DNA of 64,000 nt from Salegentibacter_A chungangensis (GCF_042678405.1 NZ_JBHTLI010000001.1:1798001-1862000), one strand, 5' to 3'; positions 7,810 to 17,160 are shown, numbered from the stretch's first letter. Notes: generated from the letters alone by a model not told the origin. Made by a program: numbers and translations.

Positions 7810-8561
7810 TTTCGTTGCAACACCTTATATTCTTCGTAACAACCGCTTATTGCGTCCAGGATCTGGAGATCGTTGGCAGAGTTCATAAAGTCTTTTGAAT
7901 AATTACAACGGCGAAGGATCTCATCAATCTCCACTTTATTGATCTGTAGCAATGCCATTAAAGTCTGACGATCAAATTTATTTCTTAAAAGTTCCCTTAT
8001 TTCGTCATCCTCTTTCATCTGCCTGAGTTTCCGCATCTGTTTGGGTTTCTTACCAAAGATATTATGCAGTACATCGGCCGGGTTAAATAATGAGCCTAAG
8101 ACCCTGGAAACCGCACCCGGTGCATTCTCACCTCCTTCATAGCTTGTGTTAAGGCCGGAAATACTGTACCTGTGGTTCTCATAGATGGGAATGTTCTTGG
8201 CATCTATTTCCAGGTAACCGGTTAAGGTGATAGGTTTTACCACAACTTCTTCAAGAGCAATGCCTAATTCGGTCATTTTTACTTTTACGTTGCCGTATTT
8301 GAGCCAGTCGTTCGTTACCCTGACTCTAATGGACCTGAAGCCCAGGTAAGAAAAATAAAGGGTGTCGTTAACCTTTGCCTGCAACTCGAAGTTACCTTTG
8401 GCGTCACTAACAGCACCCTTTACCTGATTTAAGTTGACTATATGCACATTTTCCAGGGGATTATCGTTCGAGGCGTTCATTACCGTTCCCGATATTTTAT
8501 CCTGGGCATAGCCCATATAACCAATAGTTGTAAGTATTATAAATAGGAGAAGTTTCTTCAT
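7806..8561 (-). CDS. Exported carboxypeptidase-like regulatory domain protein
   Basis: This 251-aa protein has a signal peptide (about residues 1-19). A carboxypeptidase-regulatory-like beta-sandwich follows at about 22-95 (ISGTVMNASNDNPLENVHIV, then SDAKGNFELQ and DTLYFSYLGF), as found at the N-terminus of SusC/TonB receptors. The remaining 150 residues hold no plug or barrel and contain charged helices (KKPKQMRKLRQMKEDDEIRE). It is therefore a stand-alone version, perhaps a periplasmic or cell-surface scaffold. Function is unknown. Confidence 0.75.
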   Translation of the reverse strand: MKKLLLFIILTTIGYMGYAQDKISGTVMNASNDNPLENVHIVNLNQVKGAVSDAKGNFELQAKVNDTLYFSYLGFRSIRVRVTNDWLKYGNVKVKMTELGIALEEVVVKPITLTGYLEIDAKNIPIYENHRYSISGLNTSYEGGENAPGAVSRVLGSLFNPADVLHNIFGKKPKQMRKLRQMKEDDEIRELLRNKFDRQTLMALLQINKVEIDEILRRCNYSKDFMNSANDLQILDAISGCYEEYKVLQRN

Positions 8562-8637
8562 AACAATTCGCGCCTAAAATATAAAATACTTATAAAAAAC
8601 AATGCCAGATTTTAATATTTAAGCCAATCCCGGCAGT

Positions 8638-10419
8638 TTATTTTTTGGAACGTCTTCTTTTTAAAGAATTTTCGATATTATTTGAGCGGCCGCCACCTTT
8701 TCCTCCTTTTTTTGAGGGAGTAAAGTCTTTGGAGCGTCTTTTTCCACCGCCAGATTTGTTGTCCTTGGAACCAAATCCTGATTTTTTCTTTTTACCGAAG
8801 CCACCTTTTTTACCGCCGCGTTTTCCTCCTCCGGAATCCTTGGTCACTTCTACATCTATATGTCTTCCCTGGTATTTGAAGTCCTGGAAGATCTCAAGTA
8901 CTTTTTTGGTTTCTGAAGCATCGGTATTAAAGAAGGCGAAACTTCCTTTTACATCTACTTTATAAACCCCGTCACGATCAAGGCTTAGGGTTGCTTTAAG
9001 GAAATCCTTAAGGCTCATCCAGTCGAATCCGTCCTTGGCACCTACATTGATGAAATATCTTGTAGAGTCTGAATGGGTGTCCGGTATTGTTGCAGATTTC
9101 GAGTTGAGATCCGGGGCGTTCTTGTAGTAATTGAAGAACCTGGTAAACTCAACAGAGAAGACTTTTTTAATAAGCTCTTCTTTTGTGAATCCTTCCAGAA
9201 CTTCATTGATACTCGGAAGGTATGGGTCGATCTCGTGGTTGATCTTGGTGTTCTTAATATCGTTGGCAAGGTGAAATAGCTGGACCCTGCAGATCTCCAT
9301 CCCATCGGGTATATCTTTTCTTTCAAAAGATTGCTGAATAATACGTTCAATGGTCTTTATCTTTCGCAGCTCACTTTTTGATACGATAACCATAGAAACT
9401 CCGCTTTTTCCGGCTCTCCCGGTTCTACCGCTTCGGTGCGTATAGGTTTCTATCTCATCAGGTAACTGGTAGTTGATTACGTGGGTGATATCGTCTACAT
9501 CAATCCCTCTTGCAGCAACATCTGTAGCGACAAGCATCTGGATTTGTTTTGTGCGGAAACTCTTCATTACCAGGTCTCGCTGGTTCTGGCTAAGGTCTCC
9601 GTGTAATGCTGCAGCACTGTACCCGTCTTCAATAAGCTTTTCAGCTACTTTTTGCGTATCTCTTTTGGTACGGCAAAAGATCACTGAGAATATATCAGGA
9701 TTAGCATCGGCAAGCCTTTTCAGGGCCGCATAACGCTCTCTGGTATTCACAAGATAATATTCGTGAGAAACATTACTGGCTCCCATATTCTTTGATCCCA
9801 CTGTGATTTCCACTGGGGTACGCATAAACTTCTTTGCGATGGTCGCCACCTCTTTTGGCATCGTAGCTGAAAATAACCAGGTGGATTTCTCTTTTGGGGT
9901 ATGTGATAAAATAGCTGATATGTCTTCGAAGAAGCCCATATTCAGCATTTCATCGGCCTCATCCAGCACGGCATATTCTATCTTCGAGATATCAACCAAC
10001 CCACGGCTAATCATATCCTTCATACGTCCCGGAGTCGCCACTAGAATCTGTGCTCCTCTCTTTACGTCTCTGGCCTGTTCAGTAATACTTGCTCCACCAT
10101 AAATGGCAACAGCATTAAGTCCTTTACAGTATTTACCGTATTGTTTTATTTCATTGGTGATCTGCAAACATAGTTCGCGGGTAGGAGACAGAATAAGGCC
10201 TTGTGTGGTCCTGTTGTTGAAATCTATCTTCTGAAGCATTGGGAAACCAAAAGCTGCAGTTTTACCTGTTCCTGTTTGGGCTAATGCAACAAGATCTGTT
10301 TCCTGTTCTAATAAAATTGGGATTGATTTTTCCTGTACTTCGCTTGGAGTTTCGAAGCCAAGGTCATTAATGGCTTGTAGCATTTCTGCGTCAAGTCCAA
10401 GTTTTTGGAATGCGTTCAT
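8638..10419 (-). CDS. DEAD-box RNA helicase with DbpA-type RNA-binding domain
   Basis: This 593-aa ATP-dependent RNA helicase resembles DeaD/CsdA. Motif I AQTGTGKT is at 47-54, PTRELCLQ near 79, TPGR near 129, DEAD at 153-156, SAT near 184 and the C-lobe motifs ARGIDV and HRSGRTGRAG near 304-335. A DbpA-like RNA-recognition domain (about 430-510) follows, then a Lys/Gly/Arg-rich tail of about 75 residues, probably disordered and RNA-binding. Likely roles are ribosome assembly and RNA unwinding at low temperature. The predicted promoter leaves a structured leader of about 105 nt, suggesting post-transcriptional control. Confidence 0.93.
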   Translation of the reverse strand: MNAFQKLGLDAEMLQAINDLGFETPSEVQEKSIPILLEQETDLVALAQTGTGKTAAFGFPMLQKIDFNNRTTQGLILSPTRELCLQITNEIKQYGKYCKGLNAVAIYGGASITEQARDVKRGAQILVATPGRMKDMISRGLVDISKIEYAVLDEADEMLNMGFFEDISAILSHTPKEKSTWLFSATMPKEVATIAKKFMRTPVEITVGSKNMGASNVSHEYYLVNTRERYAALKRLADANPDIFSVIFCRTKRDTQKVAEKLIEDGYSAAALHGDLSQNQRDLVMKSFRTKQIQMLVATDVAARGIDVDDITHVINYQLPDEIETYTHRSGRTGRAGKSGVSMVIVSKSELRKIKTIERIIQQSFERKDIPDGMEICRVQLFHLANDIKNTKINHEIDPYLPSINEVLEGFTKEELIKKVFSVEFTRFFNYYKNAPDLNSKSATIPDTHSDSTRYFINVGAKDGFDWMSLKDFLKATLSLDRDGVYKVDVKGSFAFFNTDASETKKVLEIFQDFKYQGRHIDVEVTKDSGGGKRGGKKGGFGKKKKSGFGSKDNKSGGGKRRSKDFTPSKKGGKGGGRSNNIENSLKRRRSKK

Positions 10420-10539
10420 TCTAAAGTAATAAGTATTCGATTATGATATGTAAGTGTTACATAAGAAGCGAACCGACATACTTAACTAAACTTCCAGCAA
10501 CACATCCTCACCCTGAGGAATTTTCAAGCGGCAAAGATA
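10420..10539 (-). promoter_or_regulatory. Promoter and structured 5' leader of the DEAD-box gene
   Basis: On the minus strand TATCTTTG (10539 to 10532) matches the -7 consensus, predicting a start near 10525 and a leader of about 105 nt. The leader would start with a 6-bp hairpin (TCCTCA / TGAGGA, 10505-10519), and a second inverted repeat TATGTAA-3nt-TTACATA lies at 10447-10463, close to the start codon. Long leaders that control translation are known for E. coli csdA. The rest of the region up to 10655 holds no convincing gene. Confidence 0.45.
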
Positions 10540-10655
10540 GGCTTTTATTTAAGAACACGAATTTATTCGGTACTTTTCGTAAATATCTTTTAATCAGAAA
10601 GTTAATCCAGGGTGGCATCAGGTCTGTAAGAAGCGCTTCAAAGGAGTTGTTCGGT

Positions 10656-11228
10656 TTACTTAGAAAGGTATGAAATAAGTGCTCTGAAAGCTTTCCCTCT
10701 GTGGCTTAGTTCAGATTTTTCGCTGAGATCCATTTCGGCAAAGGTCCTTTGGTGGCCTTTCGGCTGAAAAACAGGATCATACCCAAATCCGTTTTCTCCT
10801 CTTTCTTCAGTAGTGATACGCCCTTTGCAGATGCCCGTAAACAGGTTTTCATTATCCTTAAGGTTTAAGGCGATCACGGTTTTGAACCTCGCGTTCCGGT
10901 TTTCTTTGCCTTTCATTTGCTTTAAAAGCTTCTTTACATTTTCTTTTGGATCTTTATCATCCCCGGCATATCTGGCCGAGTAAACTCCGGGAGCTCCGGC
11001 AAGAGCTTCAACTTCAAGGCCTGTATCGTCTGCAAAACAATCGTAACCATAACGATGCCTTACATACTCAGCTTTTAGGATCGCGTTCCCGTCTATGGTA
11101 TCGGCGGTTTCCGGAATTTCTTCTGTACAACCAATATCATCCAGTGAAAGCAGTTTGATGTGGCTCGGTAAAAGGGCTTTTATCTCTATTAACTTGTTCT
11201 TATTATGAGTGGCAAATACTAGTTCCAT
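10656..11228 (-). CDS. dITP/XTP pyrophosphatase (RdgB/HAM1 family)
   Basis: This 190-aa enzyme hydrolyses non-canonical purine nucleoside triphosphates (dITP, XTP) to monophosphates and so keeps them out of DNA and RNA. The N-terminal ATHNKNKLIEIKALLP is the family substrate-binding motif; ADDTGLEVEALAGAPGVYSARYAG (about residues 66-89) carries the catalytic Asp; GFGYDPVFQP, FAEM and SHRGKAF complete the set near 146-182. Length is normal. It is 7 bp downstream of rlmH on the same strand, so the two are probably one operon. Confidence 0.95.
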   Translation of the reverse strand: MELVFATHNKNKLIEIKALLPSHIKLLSLDDIGCTEEIPETADTIDGNAILKAEYVRHRYGYDCFADDTGLEVEALAGAPGVYSARYAGDDKDPKENVKKLLKQMKGKENRNARFKTVIALNLKDNENLFTGICKGRITTEERGENGFGYDPVFQPKGHQRTFAEMDLSEKSELSHRGKAFRALISYLSK

Positions 11229-11235
11229 TTAGTTA

Positions 11236-11709
11236 TTATTGGTGGTGATAGGGTTCATTTTTAAGGATGGTGAATCCTCTGTATATCTGTTCCGTGATAA
11301 ACAATCTTACCATCTGATGGGAAAAGGTCATCTTTGATAAAGATAGCTTAGAATCTGCTCTTTTGTATACTTCATCTGAAAAACCATAAGGTCCGCCAAT
11401 GACGAAAACCAGTTGCTTAAGGCCGGTATTCATACGTTTCTGAAGATATTCAGAAAAAGCCACCGAGCTCAGTTGTTTTCCGTTCTCATCAAGAAGCACC
11501 ACGAAATCTGAATTCTGGACCTTCGAGAGAATGAGCTCTCCTTCTTTGGTTTTTTGCTGATTTTCATCCAGGTTCTTGACCTTTTTGAGGTCGGGGATGA
11601 TTTCCATTTCGAATTTGGTATAGAACTGAAGCCGTTTTACATAGACCTCGGTTAGGTCCTGAAGCTCCTGTTTATCGGTTTTTCCTATGCAGAGTAATTT
11701 TATGTTCAT
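11236..11709 (-). CDS. rlmH: 23S rRNA (pseudouridine-1915-N3)-methyltransferase
   Basis: This 157-aa SPOUT methyltransferase acts on pseudouridine 1915 in helix 69 of 23S rRNA on assembled ribosomes. VFVIGGPYGFSDEVYKRA (about residues 102-119) is the S-adenosylmethionine knot, and the C-terminal LSKMTFSHQMVRLFITEQIYRGFTILKNEPYHH is strongly diagnostic, including the last Tyr-His-His. Length equals that of the family. It is the first gene of a two-gene unit with the ITP pyrophosphatase and diverges from nadC, 51 bp away. Confidence 0.97.
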   Translation of the reverse strand: MNIKLLCIGKTDKQELQDLTEVYVKRLQFYTKFEMEIIPDLKKVKNLDENQQKTKEGELILSKVQNSDFVVLLDENGKQLSSVAFSEYLQKRMNTGLKQLVFVIGGPYGFSDEVYKRADSKLSLSKMTFSHQMVRLFITEQIYRGFTILKNEPYHHQ

Positions 11710-11760
11710 CAGGTGAATTTATCGCAGACTTTGCTACATTTACAAAAATAAGTATTGAAA

Positions 11761-12618
11761 ATGATCCCGAAAGCACAATTTGAAAAAGAAATTGAACTAA
11801 TAATTGATAATGCCTTAAGAGAAGATGTTGGAGATGGCGATCACAGTTCGTTGGCCTGCATTCCTGAATCGGCTACCGGAAAAGCGAAACTGCTGGTAAA
11901 AGATGATGGTATAATTGCCGGGGTTGAATTTGCTTTAAGGGTTTTTGAAAAAGTAGATCCTAAGCTTTCCATAGAAGTGCTGGTAAAAGACGGGTCACAG
12001 GTAAAGAAAGGTGATATTGTGCTGTATGTTCAGGGCTCTTCGCAATCTATATTAAAGGCAGAGCGCCTGGTGCTTAATGCAATGCAGCGTATGAGTGCCA
12101 TAGCGACCAAGACGAATACTTTCGCAAAAAAGCTGGAAGGAACCAAGACCAGGATCCTTGACACCCGAAAAACCACTCCCGGGATAAGGGCTCTGGAAAA
12201 GTGGGCTGTAAAGATAGGAGGCGGGGAAAATCATAGATTTGGACTTTATGATATGATCATGCTGAAGGATAATCATATCGACTTCGCCGGAGGTATCACA
12301 AAGGCTATAGAAAAGACCAGGAACTATCTAATCGAGAAAGGTCTGGACCTGAAGATTATTGTAGAGGCACGAGACCTGGAAGAAGTGGCTGAAATTCTTG
12401 AGTCCGATGGAATTTATCGTATCTTGATCGATAACTTTAATTATGAAGATACCAGGAAGGCTGTGGAATTGATCGGTGGGAAATGCCAGTCTGAATCAAG
12501 CGGTGGGATCACCCTGGATACAGCCAGAAAATATGCCGAATGCGGGGTCGATTTTATCTCAAGTGGCGCCCTGACACATTCGGTGTATAATATGGACCTT
12601 AGCCTTAAAGCTGTCTAA
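11761..12618 (+). CDS. nadC: Nicotinate-nucleotide pyrophosphorylase (carboxylating)
   Basis: The enzyme makes nicotinate mononucleotide from quinolinate and PRPP with loss of CO2 (de novo NAD synthesis, EC 2.4.2.19). I use the ATG at 11761 (285 aa) instead of an in-frame TTG two codons earlier. Visible motifs are EDVGDGDHSS near the N-terminus, ERLVLNAMQRMSAIAT (about 100-115), DTRKTTPGIRALEKWAV with the PRPP/quinolinate-binding Arg and Lys, GGGENHRFGLYDMIMLKDNH and the C-terminal ESSGGI and DFISSGALTHS. It diverges from rlmH and is 4 bp from the next gene, implying an operon. Confidence 0.97.
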   Translation: MIPKAQFEKEIELIIDNALREDVGDGDHSSLACIPESATGKAKLLVKDDGIIAGVEFALRVFEKVDPKLSIEVLVKDGSQVKKGDIVLYVQGSSQSILKAERLVLNAMQRMSAIATKTNTFAKKLEGTKTRILDTRKTTPGIRALEKWAVKIGGGENHRFGLYDMIMLKDNHIDFAGGITKAIEKTRNYLIEKGLDLKIIVEARDLEEVAEILESDGIYRILIDNFNYEDTRKAVELIGGKCQSESSGGITLDTARKYAECGVDFISSGALTHSVYNMDLSLKAV

Positions 12619-12622
12619 TTAT

Positions 12623-13546
12623 ATGGCTCCCAGAAAAGCGCTTTACACTAAGATCGAACAATTTTCCAATTGGTTTGAAAAGAAGACCAAGGGCTTGATC
12701 TTGCCGGGTATGGAAGGGCTTTCGCTTTACGATCTATGGGAGATCTATTCTAACGGGATTATAAAAGGCACCTTTTCAACCAGGGCAAGCGCAATTGCCT
12801 TTAGTTTCTTTATGGCCTTGTTCCCGTTTTTGCTGTTTATGCTTAACTTAATTCCCTATATCGGGTTCATAGATGATTTTCAGCTGCAGTTCCTGATTTT
12901 TATGGATTCGCTGCTGCCGCCAAATACTTCTGAATTTTTTAATGACATATTTCTGGATATCGCCAATACTCCCAGGGGAGGGCTTCTGTCAGTCGCTTTT
13001 ATCCTTTCCATTTTTTTAATGACCAATGGCGTAAACGCTATTTTTACCGGTTTTGAATTCTCCTATCATACCAATGCGAACCGTTCAATTATAAGGCAAT
13101 ATATTATTGCAGTGGGGGTTTCTTTAATTATGGCATTCTTATTGATTGTTACAGTGATACTTGCGGTTTATTTAACCTATGCTCTGGAAGATCTGGATAC
13201 CTTAGGGCTGTTGAAGAAAGATAGTTTTGGGGCAGGACTTATTAAATATTCGGCTTTTGTACTGTTGATCTATATTGCTGTGGCTACGCTTTATTATTTT
13301 GGAACCAAGGAGGCGAGACAAGCCAGGTTTTTTTCGATAGGGGCATTGTTTACGACCCTGTTGATAATGCTTACAACTTATTTATTTGAATTGTATATTG
13401 TGAACTTTTCATCTTATAATGAACTTTATGGTTCCATAGGAGCGCTGTTGATCCTGATGGTTTATATCTGGCTTAACTCAAATATATTGCTCTTAGGTTT
13501 TGAACTGAACGCTTCTCTTATAAAACTGAAAAAGAACTTTAAATAA
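12623..13546 (+). CDS. YihY/BrkB-family inner-membrane protein
   Basis: This 307-aa integral membrane protein has about six hydrophobic segments (near residues 60-80, 120-140, 165-190, 205-225, 238-260 and 270-292). The family mark ASAIAFSFFMALFPFLLFML is near residue 54, and LYGSIGALLILMVYIWLNSNILLLG near the C-terminus is also typical. Members were once called ribonuclease BN by mistake; the true role is uncertain, perhaps transport or envelope related. It begins 4 bp after nadC, so is likely co-transcribed. Confidence 0.88.
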   Translation: MAPRKALYTKIEQFSNWFEKKTKGLILPGMEGLSLYDLWEIYSNGIIKGTFSTRASAIAFSFFMALFPFLLFMLNLIPYIGFIDDFQLQFLIFMDSLLPPNTSEFFNDIFLDIANTPRGGLLSVAFILSIFLMTNGVNAIFTGFEFSYHTNANRSIIRQYIIAVGVSLIMAFLLIVTVILAVYLTYALEDLDTLGLLKKDSFGAGLIKYSAFVLLIYIAVATLYYFGTKEARQARFFSIGALFTTLLIMLTTYLFELYIVNFSSYNELYGSIGALLILMVYIWLNSNILLLGFELNASLIKLKKNFK

Positions 13547-13573
13547 TTTTAATCTTAACCAAAACTACTTACA

Positions 13574-14137
13574 ATGAAGAAAACTGTCTTTTTATTATTA
13601 GCTGTGATCAGCTTCGGATTTGCTTCCGCGCAAACTACTGAAGTTGCCGGTGTTCAATTACCAAACTCTGTAAACTTCGGGGAGACCACACTTAGCCTTA
13701 ACGGGGCCGGAGTACGTGAAAAGTTCTGGATGGATATGTATGCCGGTGGACTTTATCTTGACTCCAAATCTTCAGATGCTGATGCTATTATGGGTGCCAA
13801 TAAACCAATGGCAATTAAACTGCATATCGTATCTAAGTTAATTACAAGTAAGAAAATGATGGATGCCGTGAATGAAGGTTTTGAGAATTCTACCAACGGT
13901 AATACAGCGGCCATTTCTACTGAAATTAAGAAATTTATAAGCTTCTTTGAAGAACAAATTAACAAGGATGACGTTTTTGATATAGTATATTTACCAGCTA
14001 AAGGTGTTGTGGTTTATAAGAACGGAAAAGAGCAGGGGACCATTAATGGAATGGAGTTTAAAAAAGCCCTGTTTGGGATCTGGTTATCAGATAAACCCGC
14101 AGATGACGACCTGAAGGAGGCGATGCTCAATAGCTAA
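13574..14137 (+). CDS. Exported chalcone isomerase-fold protein
   Basis: This 187-aa protein has a signal peptide (about residues 1-19, ending ASAQ). The body matches the bacterial chalcone-isomerase-like family: VQLPNSVNFGETTLSLNGAG, VREKFWMDMYAGGLYL and the C-terminal INGMEFKKALFGIWLSDKPAD. In bacteria this fold is rarely a flavonoid enzyme; fatty-acid or lipid binding in the envelope is a common suggestion. The neighbouring DUF2147 gene, also exported, begins 30 bp later, so both may form one unit. Confidence 0.85.
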   Translation: MKKTVFLLLAVISFGFASAQTTEVAGVQLPNSVNFGETTLSLNGAGVREKFWMDMYAGGLYLDSKSSDADAIMGANKPMAIKLHIVSKLITSKKMMDAVNEGFENSTNGNTAAISTEIKKFISFFEEQINKDDVFDIVYLPAKGVVVYKNGKEQGTINGMEFKKALFGIWLSDKPADDDLKEAMLNS

Positions 14138-14167
14138 AATGCTGCTGTCTCGATTAAACCCTACATT

Positions 14168-14599
14168 ATGAATGTTAAAAATAACCTGTTTTGGATCTTT
14201 TTTATTGCGCTGTCTTCAATGTCGGCACAGTCTCAGGATGTGTTCGGCAAGTGGGAGGTGACCAATGATGAAGGGAAAGTGAACTCCATTATCCATATCT
14301 ACAAAAAAGGAGATGAAGTTTACGGCAAAGTAGTTAGAATTATGAAGGAGGAAGACAGGGACCGTATATGCGATCAGTGTACCGGAGAGCTTAAAGATAA
14401 ACCCATAGAAGGGATGAATCTCATCAGGGGCTTTGAGAAGGATGGGGATGAGTATGTGAACGGAGTGCTTACCGACCCTAAAACAGGAAAAGAATATAAA
14501 GGGAAAATATGGGTAGATGAAGATAACCCGGATAAACTGAAAGTAAGAGGTTATATAGCCTTCTTCTATAAAACCAAGACCTGGGACAGGGCAAAATAA
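14168..14599 (+). CDS. Exported DUF2147 protein
   Basis: This 143-aa protein has a signal peptide (about residues 1-22) followed by the DUF2147 pattern: VFGKWEVTNDEGKVNSIIHIYKK, then CDQCTGELKDKPIEGMNLIRGF and a C-terminal segment containing WVDEDNPDKLKVRGYIAFFYKT. The pair of Cys (CDQC, near residue 70) is part of the family pattern. The function of DUF2147 is not established; it is predicted to be a small beta-barrel in the periplasm. A terminator follows at 14623. Confidence 0.85.
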   Translation: MNVKNNLFWIFFIALSSMSAQSQDVFGKWEVTNDEGKVNSIIHIYKKGDEVYGKVVRIMKEEDRDRICDQCTGELKDKPIEGMNLIRGFEKDGDEYVNGVLTDPKTGKEYKGKIWVDEDNPDKLKVRGYIAFFYKTKTWDRAK

Positions 14600-14622
14600 A
14601 CATTCAAATCATATTTTAATTA

Positions 14623-14652
14623 AAAAACCATTCTTCCTAAAGAATGGTTTTT
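14623..14652 (+). terminator. Terminator after the DUF2147 gene
   Basis: A 13-bp stem (AAAAACCATTCTT / AAGAATGGTTTTT) with loop CCTA is followed by a T-rich stretch. It separates the nadC-DUF2147 group from priA. Confidence 0.85.
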
Positions 14653-14705
14653 ATTTTTACATTTAGAATCGATTTATAAACCCCGAAGCTTACCAATACT
14701 AACCA

Positions 14706-17159
14706 ATGCCACACTTTATAGATGTAATTCTTCCATTGCCCTTAGATAAACGCTTTACCTATGAGGTTACTCCTGAAGAGTCGGAAGTGATCAGGTTGGG
14801 AATGCGGGTTGCGGTTCCCTTTGGGAAATCTAAAATATATACGGCGGTCGTGGCCGGGAAGCATAAAAATGCTCCACAGGTCTATGAGGCCAAGCCAATT
14901 AGCCAGATCCTTGATGAGAGTCCGGTGGTCACAAAAACGCAACTGGAGTTGTGGAGGTGGATTGCCTCTTACTATATGTGTGCCGAAGGAGAAGTGTTAA
15001 AGGCCGCTCTTCCCGGGGCATTCCTTTTGGAGAGTGAAAATATTGTGCAGCTTGCACCGGGATTTGACCAGGAAGAAATCGAATTAAATGATGAAGAATA
15101 TCTTGTAACCGAAGCATTACAGAGACAATCTTCTTTGAAGATTCAGGAGGTAATGCAGGTGTTGGACAAAAAATCGGTATTACCTGTACTGAACCGTCTG
15201 GTTGCAAAAAAAGCCGTAGTTTTAGACAGGGAGATCTATGAACAGTACACGCCTAAAAAAGTTCGGTTTGTGAAACTTCGGGAGGAGTTCTCAGCCGAAA
15301 AGGCAATGCATCAGTTGTTGGATGATTTGGGAAGGGCTCCAAAACAAAGGGAGGTCATTCTCACTTATTTTAACCTGCAGGCACAAAGCAAAAAGCCTTT
15401 GAAAGTGAAGACCCTTACTTCAAAAAGCGGGGCTTCTTCAGCAACGATAAAAAGCCTGATCGATAAAAACATACTTGAGGAATATTATCTGGAGGTGGAC
15501 AGGGTTTCTTTCAAGGAAGAAACGGCAAGAGGGGAGATCAGGCTGAGTGAGCTGCAGGAATCGGTATTTCAGCAGATCAGGGAAAACCTTAAGGAACAAA
15601 ATGTATGTCTTCTGCACGGGATCACCTCCTCGGGAAAGACTGAAGTTTATATAAAACTTATTGAGCGAGTGATCGCGAAAGGAAAGCAGGTATTGTATCT
15701 GCTTCCGGAAATAGCTCTTACCACACAGTTAATTCAAAGGCTTCGTAATTACTTTGGAGATCAGGTGCTGGTGTTTCACAGCAAGTATTCAGTAAATGAA
15801 AGGGTGGAGGTCTACAACCACGTGCTTCAGAATAATCCAAAGGCGAGAATCGTCCTTGGCGCAAGATCTGCAGTTTTTCTGCCGTTTGCAGATCTGGGAC
15901 TTATCATTACCGACGAGGAGCACGAAACCACTTTTAAGCAATTTGATCCTGCACCCCGTTATAATGCAAGGGATACTGCCGTGGTGCTGGCTAATTTCTT
16001 TAAGGCTAAGATCCTGCTTGGTTCTGCCACACCTTCGCTGGAATCGTATTTTAATGCCAAACACCATAAATACGGGCTGGTGGAGCTTGATCGCCGTTAT
16101 GGAAATGTGCTGGAGCCGGAGATAGAGATCGTCGACATAAAGACCAAGCACAAGAAGAAAAAGATGACCGGGCATTTTTCAGACAGCTTACTTCAGGAGA
16201 TCACTGCAGCACTGAAAGAGGAAGAGCAGGTGATTCTTTTTCAGAACAGGCGCGGATTTTCACCAATCCTGGAGTGTAATACCTGCGGACATTCCCCGCA
16301 ATGCCCAAACTGCGATGTGAGTTTAACCTATCACAGTTTCAGCAGGCAGTTAAGATGTCATTATTGCGGGTACCATATCGCGATGCAGCAAAAGTGTATG
16401 GCTTGTGACAGTACCGACATCTCCACTAAAGGTTTCGGAACCGAGCAAATTGAAACTGAATTAAAAGCCTTGTTCCCGGATTATAAGATTGGCCGGATGG
16501 ATCAGGATACCACCCGGGGTAAATATGCCTATGAAAAGATCATTACCGCTTTTGAGCAGCACGAGTTAGATATTTTGGTAGGGACACAAATGTTAAGTAA
16601 AGGGCTTGATTTCCGGAATGTGAAACTGGTAGGAATTATGAATGCGGACAACCTGCTGAATTTTCCCGATTTTAGAGCCCACGAAAGGAGTTTTCAGCTG
16701 ATGCTTCAGGTAGCCGGAAGAGCCGGAAGAACAAAAAAGAGGGGGAAAGTGCTTATCCAGAGTTATAATCCACACCACCAGATTGTGCAACAGGTTTCTA
16801 CCAACGATTATAAGGGGATGTATAAAGACCAGATCGAGGAGCGTTACAATTATAAATATCCTCCTTTTTACCGGCTTATAAAATTCAGTATTAAATCCAG
16901 GGATTATAGTAAAACGAATGAGTCTGCAGCCTGGCTGGCCAAAGCTCTGACCAATGTATTCAGGGAAAATGTTCTGGGGCCCGAATTTCCACCGGTTGCG
17001 CGTATCAGAAATGAATATTACAAAAATATTCTGCTTAAGATTCCACAGAAACAATCTTTAGGGAAAACAAAAGAAGTGGTAAATAAGGTGCTCACGAGCT
17101 TTAATGCTGTTCCTGCGTTCAGGAGCGTAAGGGTAGTGGTTAATGTAGATCCTATGTAA
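14706..17159 (+). CDS. priA: Primosomal protein N' (replication restart helicase)
   Basis: This 817-aa 3'-5' DNA helicase reloads the replisome at stalled forks. The N-terminal DNA-binding part begins FIDVILPLPLDKRFTYEV. The helicase core has Walker A GITSSGKTEVY near residue 304, DEEH near 410 and GSATPSLES near 440. Zinc-binding Cys pairs lie at about 520-565 (CNTCGH, CPNCD, CHYCGY, CMACDS), followed by KGFGTEQIETEL and AGRAGR near 675. All eight zinc cysteines are present. Length is slightly above that of E. coli PriA. It is transcribed alone between two terminators. Confidence 0.97.
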   Translation: MPHFIDVILPLPLDKRFTYEVTPEESEVIRLGMRVAVPFGKSKIYTAVVAGKHKNAPQVYEAKPISQILDESPVVTKTQLELWRWIASYYMCAEGEVLKAALPGAFLLESENIVQLAPGFDQEEIELNDEEYLVTEALQRQSSLKIQEVMQVLDKKSVLPVLNRLVAKKAVVLDREIYEQYTPKKVRFVKLREEFSAEKAMHQLLDDLGRAPKQREVILTYFNLQAQSKKPLKVKTLTSKSGASSATIKSLIDKNILEEYYLEVDRVSFKEETARGEIRLSELQESVFQQIRENLKEQNVCLLHGITSSGKTEVYIKLIERVIAKGKQVLYLLPEIALTTQLIQRLRNYFGDQVLVFHSKYSVNERVEVYNHVLQNNPKARIVLGARSAVFLPFADLGLIITDEEHETTFKQFDPAPRYNARDTAVVLANFFKAKILLGSATPSLESYFNAKHHKYGLVELDRRYGNVLEPEIEIVDIKTKHKKKKMTGHFSDSLLQEITAALKEEEQVILFQNRRGFSPILECNTCGHSPQCPNCDVSLTYHSFSRQLRCHYCGYHIAMQQKCMACDSTDISTKGFGTEQIETELKALFPDYKIGRMDQDTTRGKYAYEKIITAFEQHELDILVGTQMLSKGLDFRNVKLVGIMNADNLLNFPDFRAHERSFQLMLQVAGRAGRTKKRGKVLIQSYNPHHQIVQQVSTNDYKGMYKDQIEERYNYKYPPFYRLIKFSIKSRDYSKTNESAAWLAKALTNVFRENVLGPEFPPVARIRNEYYKNILLKIPQKQSLGKTKEVVNKVLTSFNAVPAFRSVRVVVNVDPM

Positions 17160-17160
17160 A

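Noticed and set aside
10447..10463. Same operator as the palindrome at 26685
   Set aside because: Both have TGTAA/TTACA half-sites, but the spacing is 3 bp here and 6 bp there, so one dimer is unlikely to bind both.
10443..10673. 76-codon reading frame on the plus strand upstream of the DEAD-box gene
   Set aside because: It overlaps the predicted leader and promoter on the other strand, has odd composition and no recognisable motif.
15789..16175. 128-codon reading frame inside priA on the minus strand
   Set aside because: It lies wholly within conserved helicase motifs of priA.
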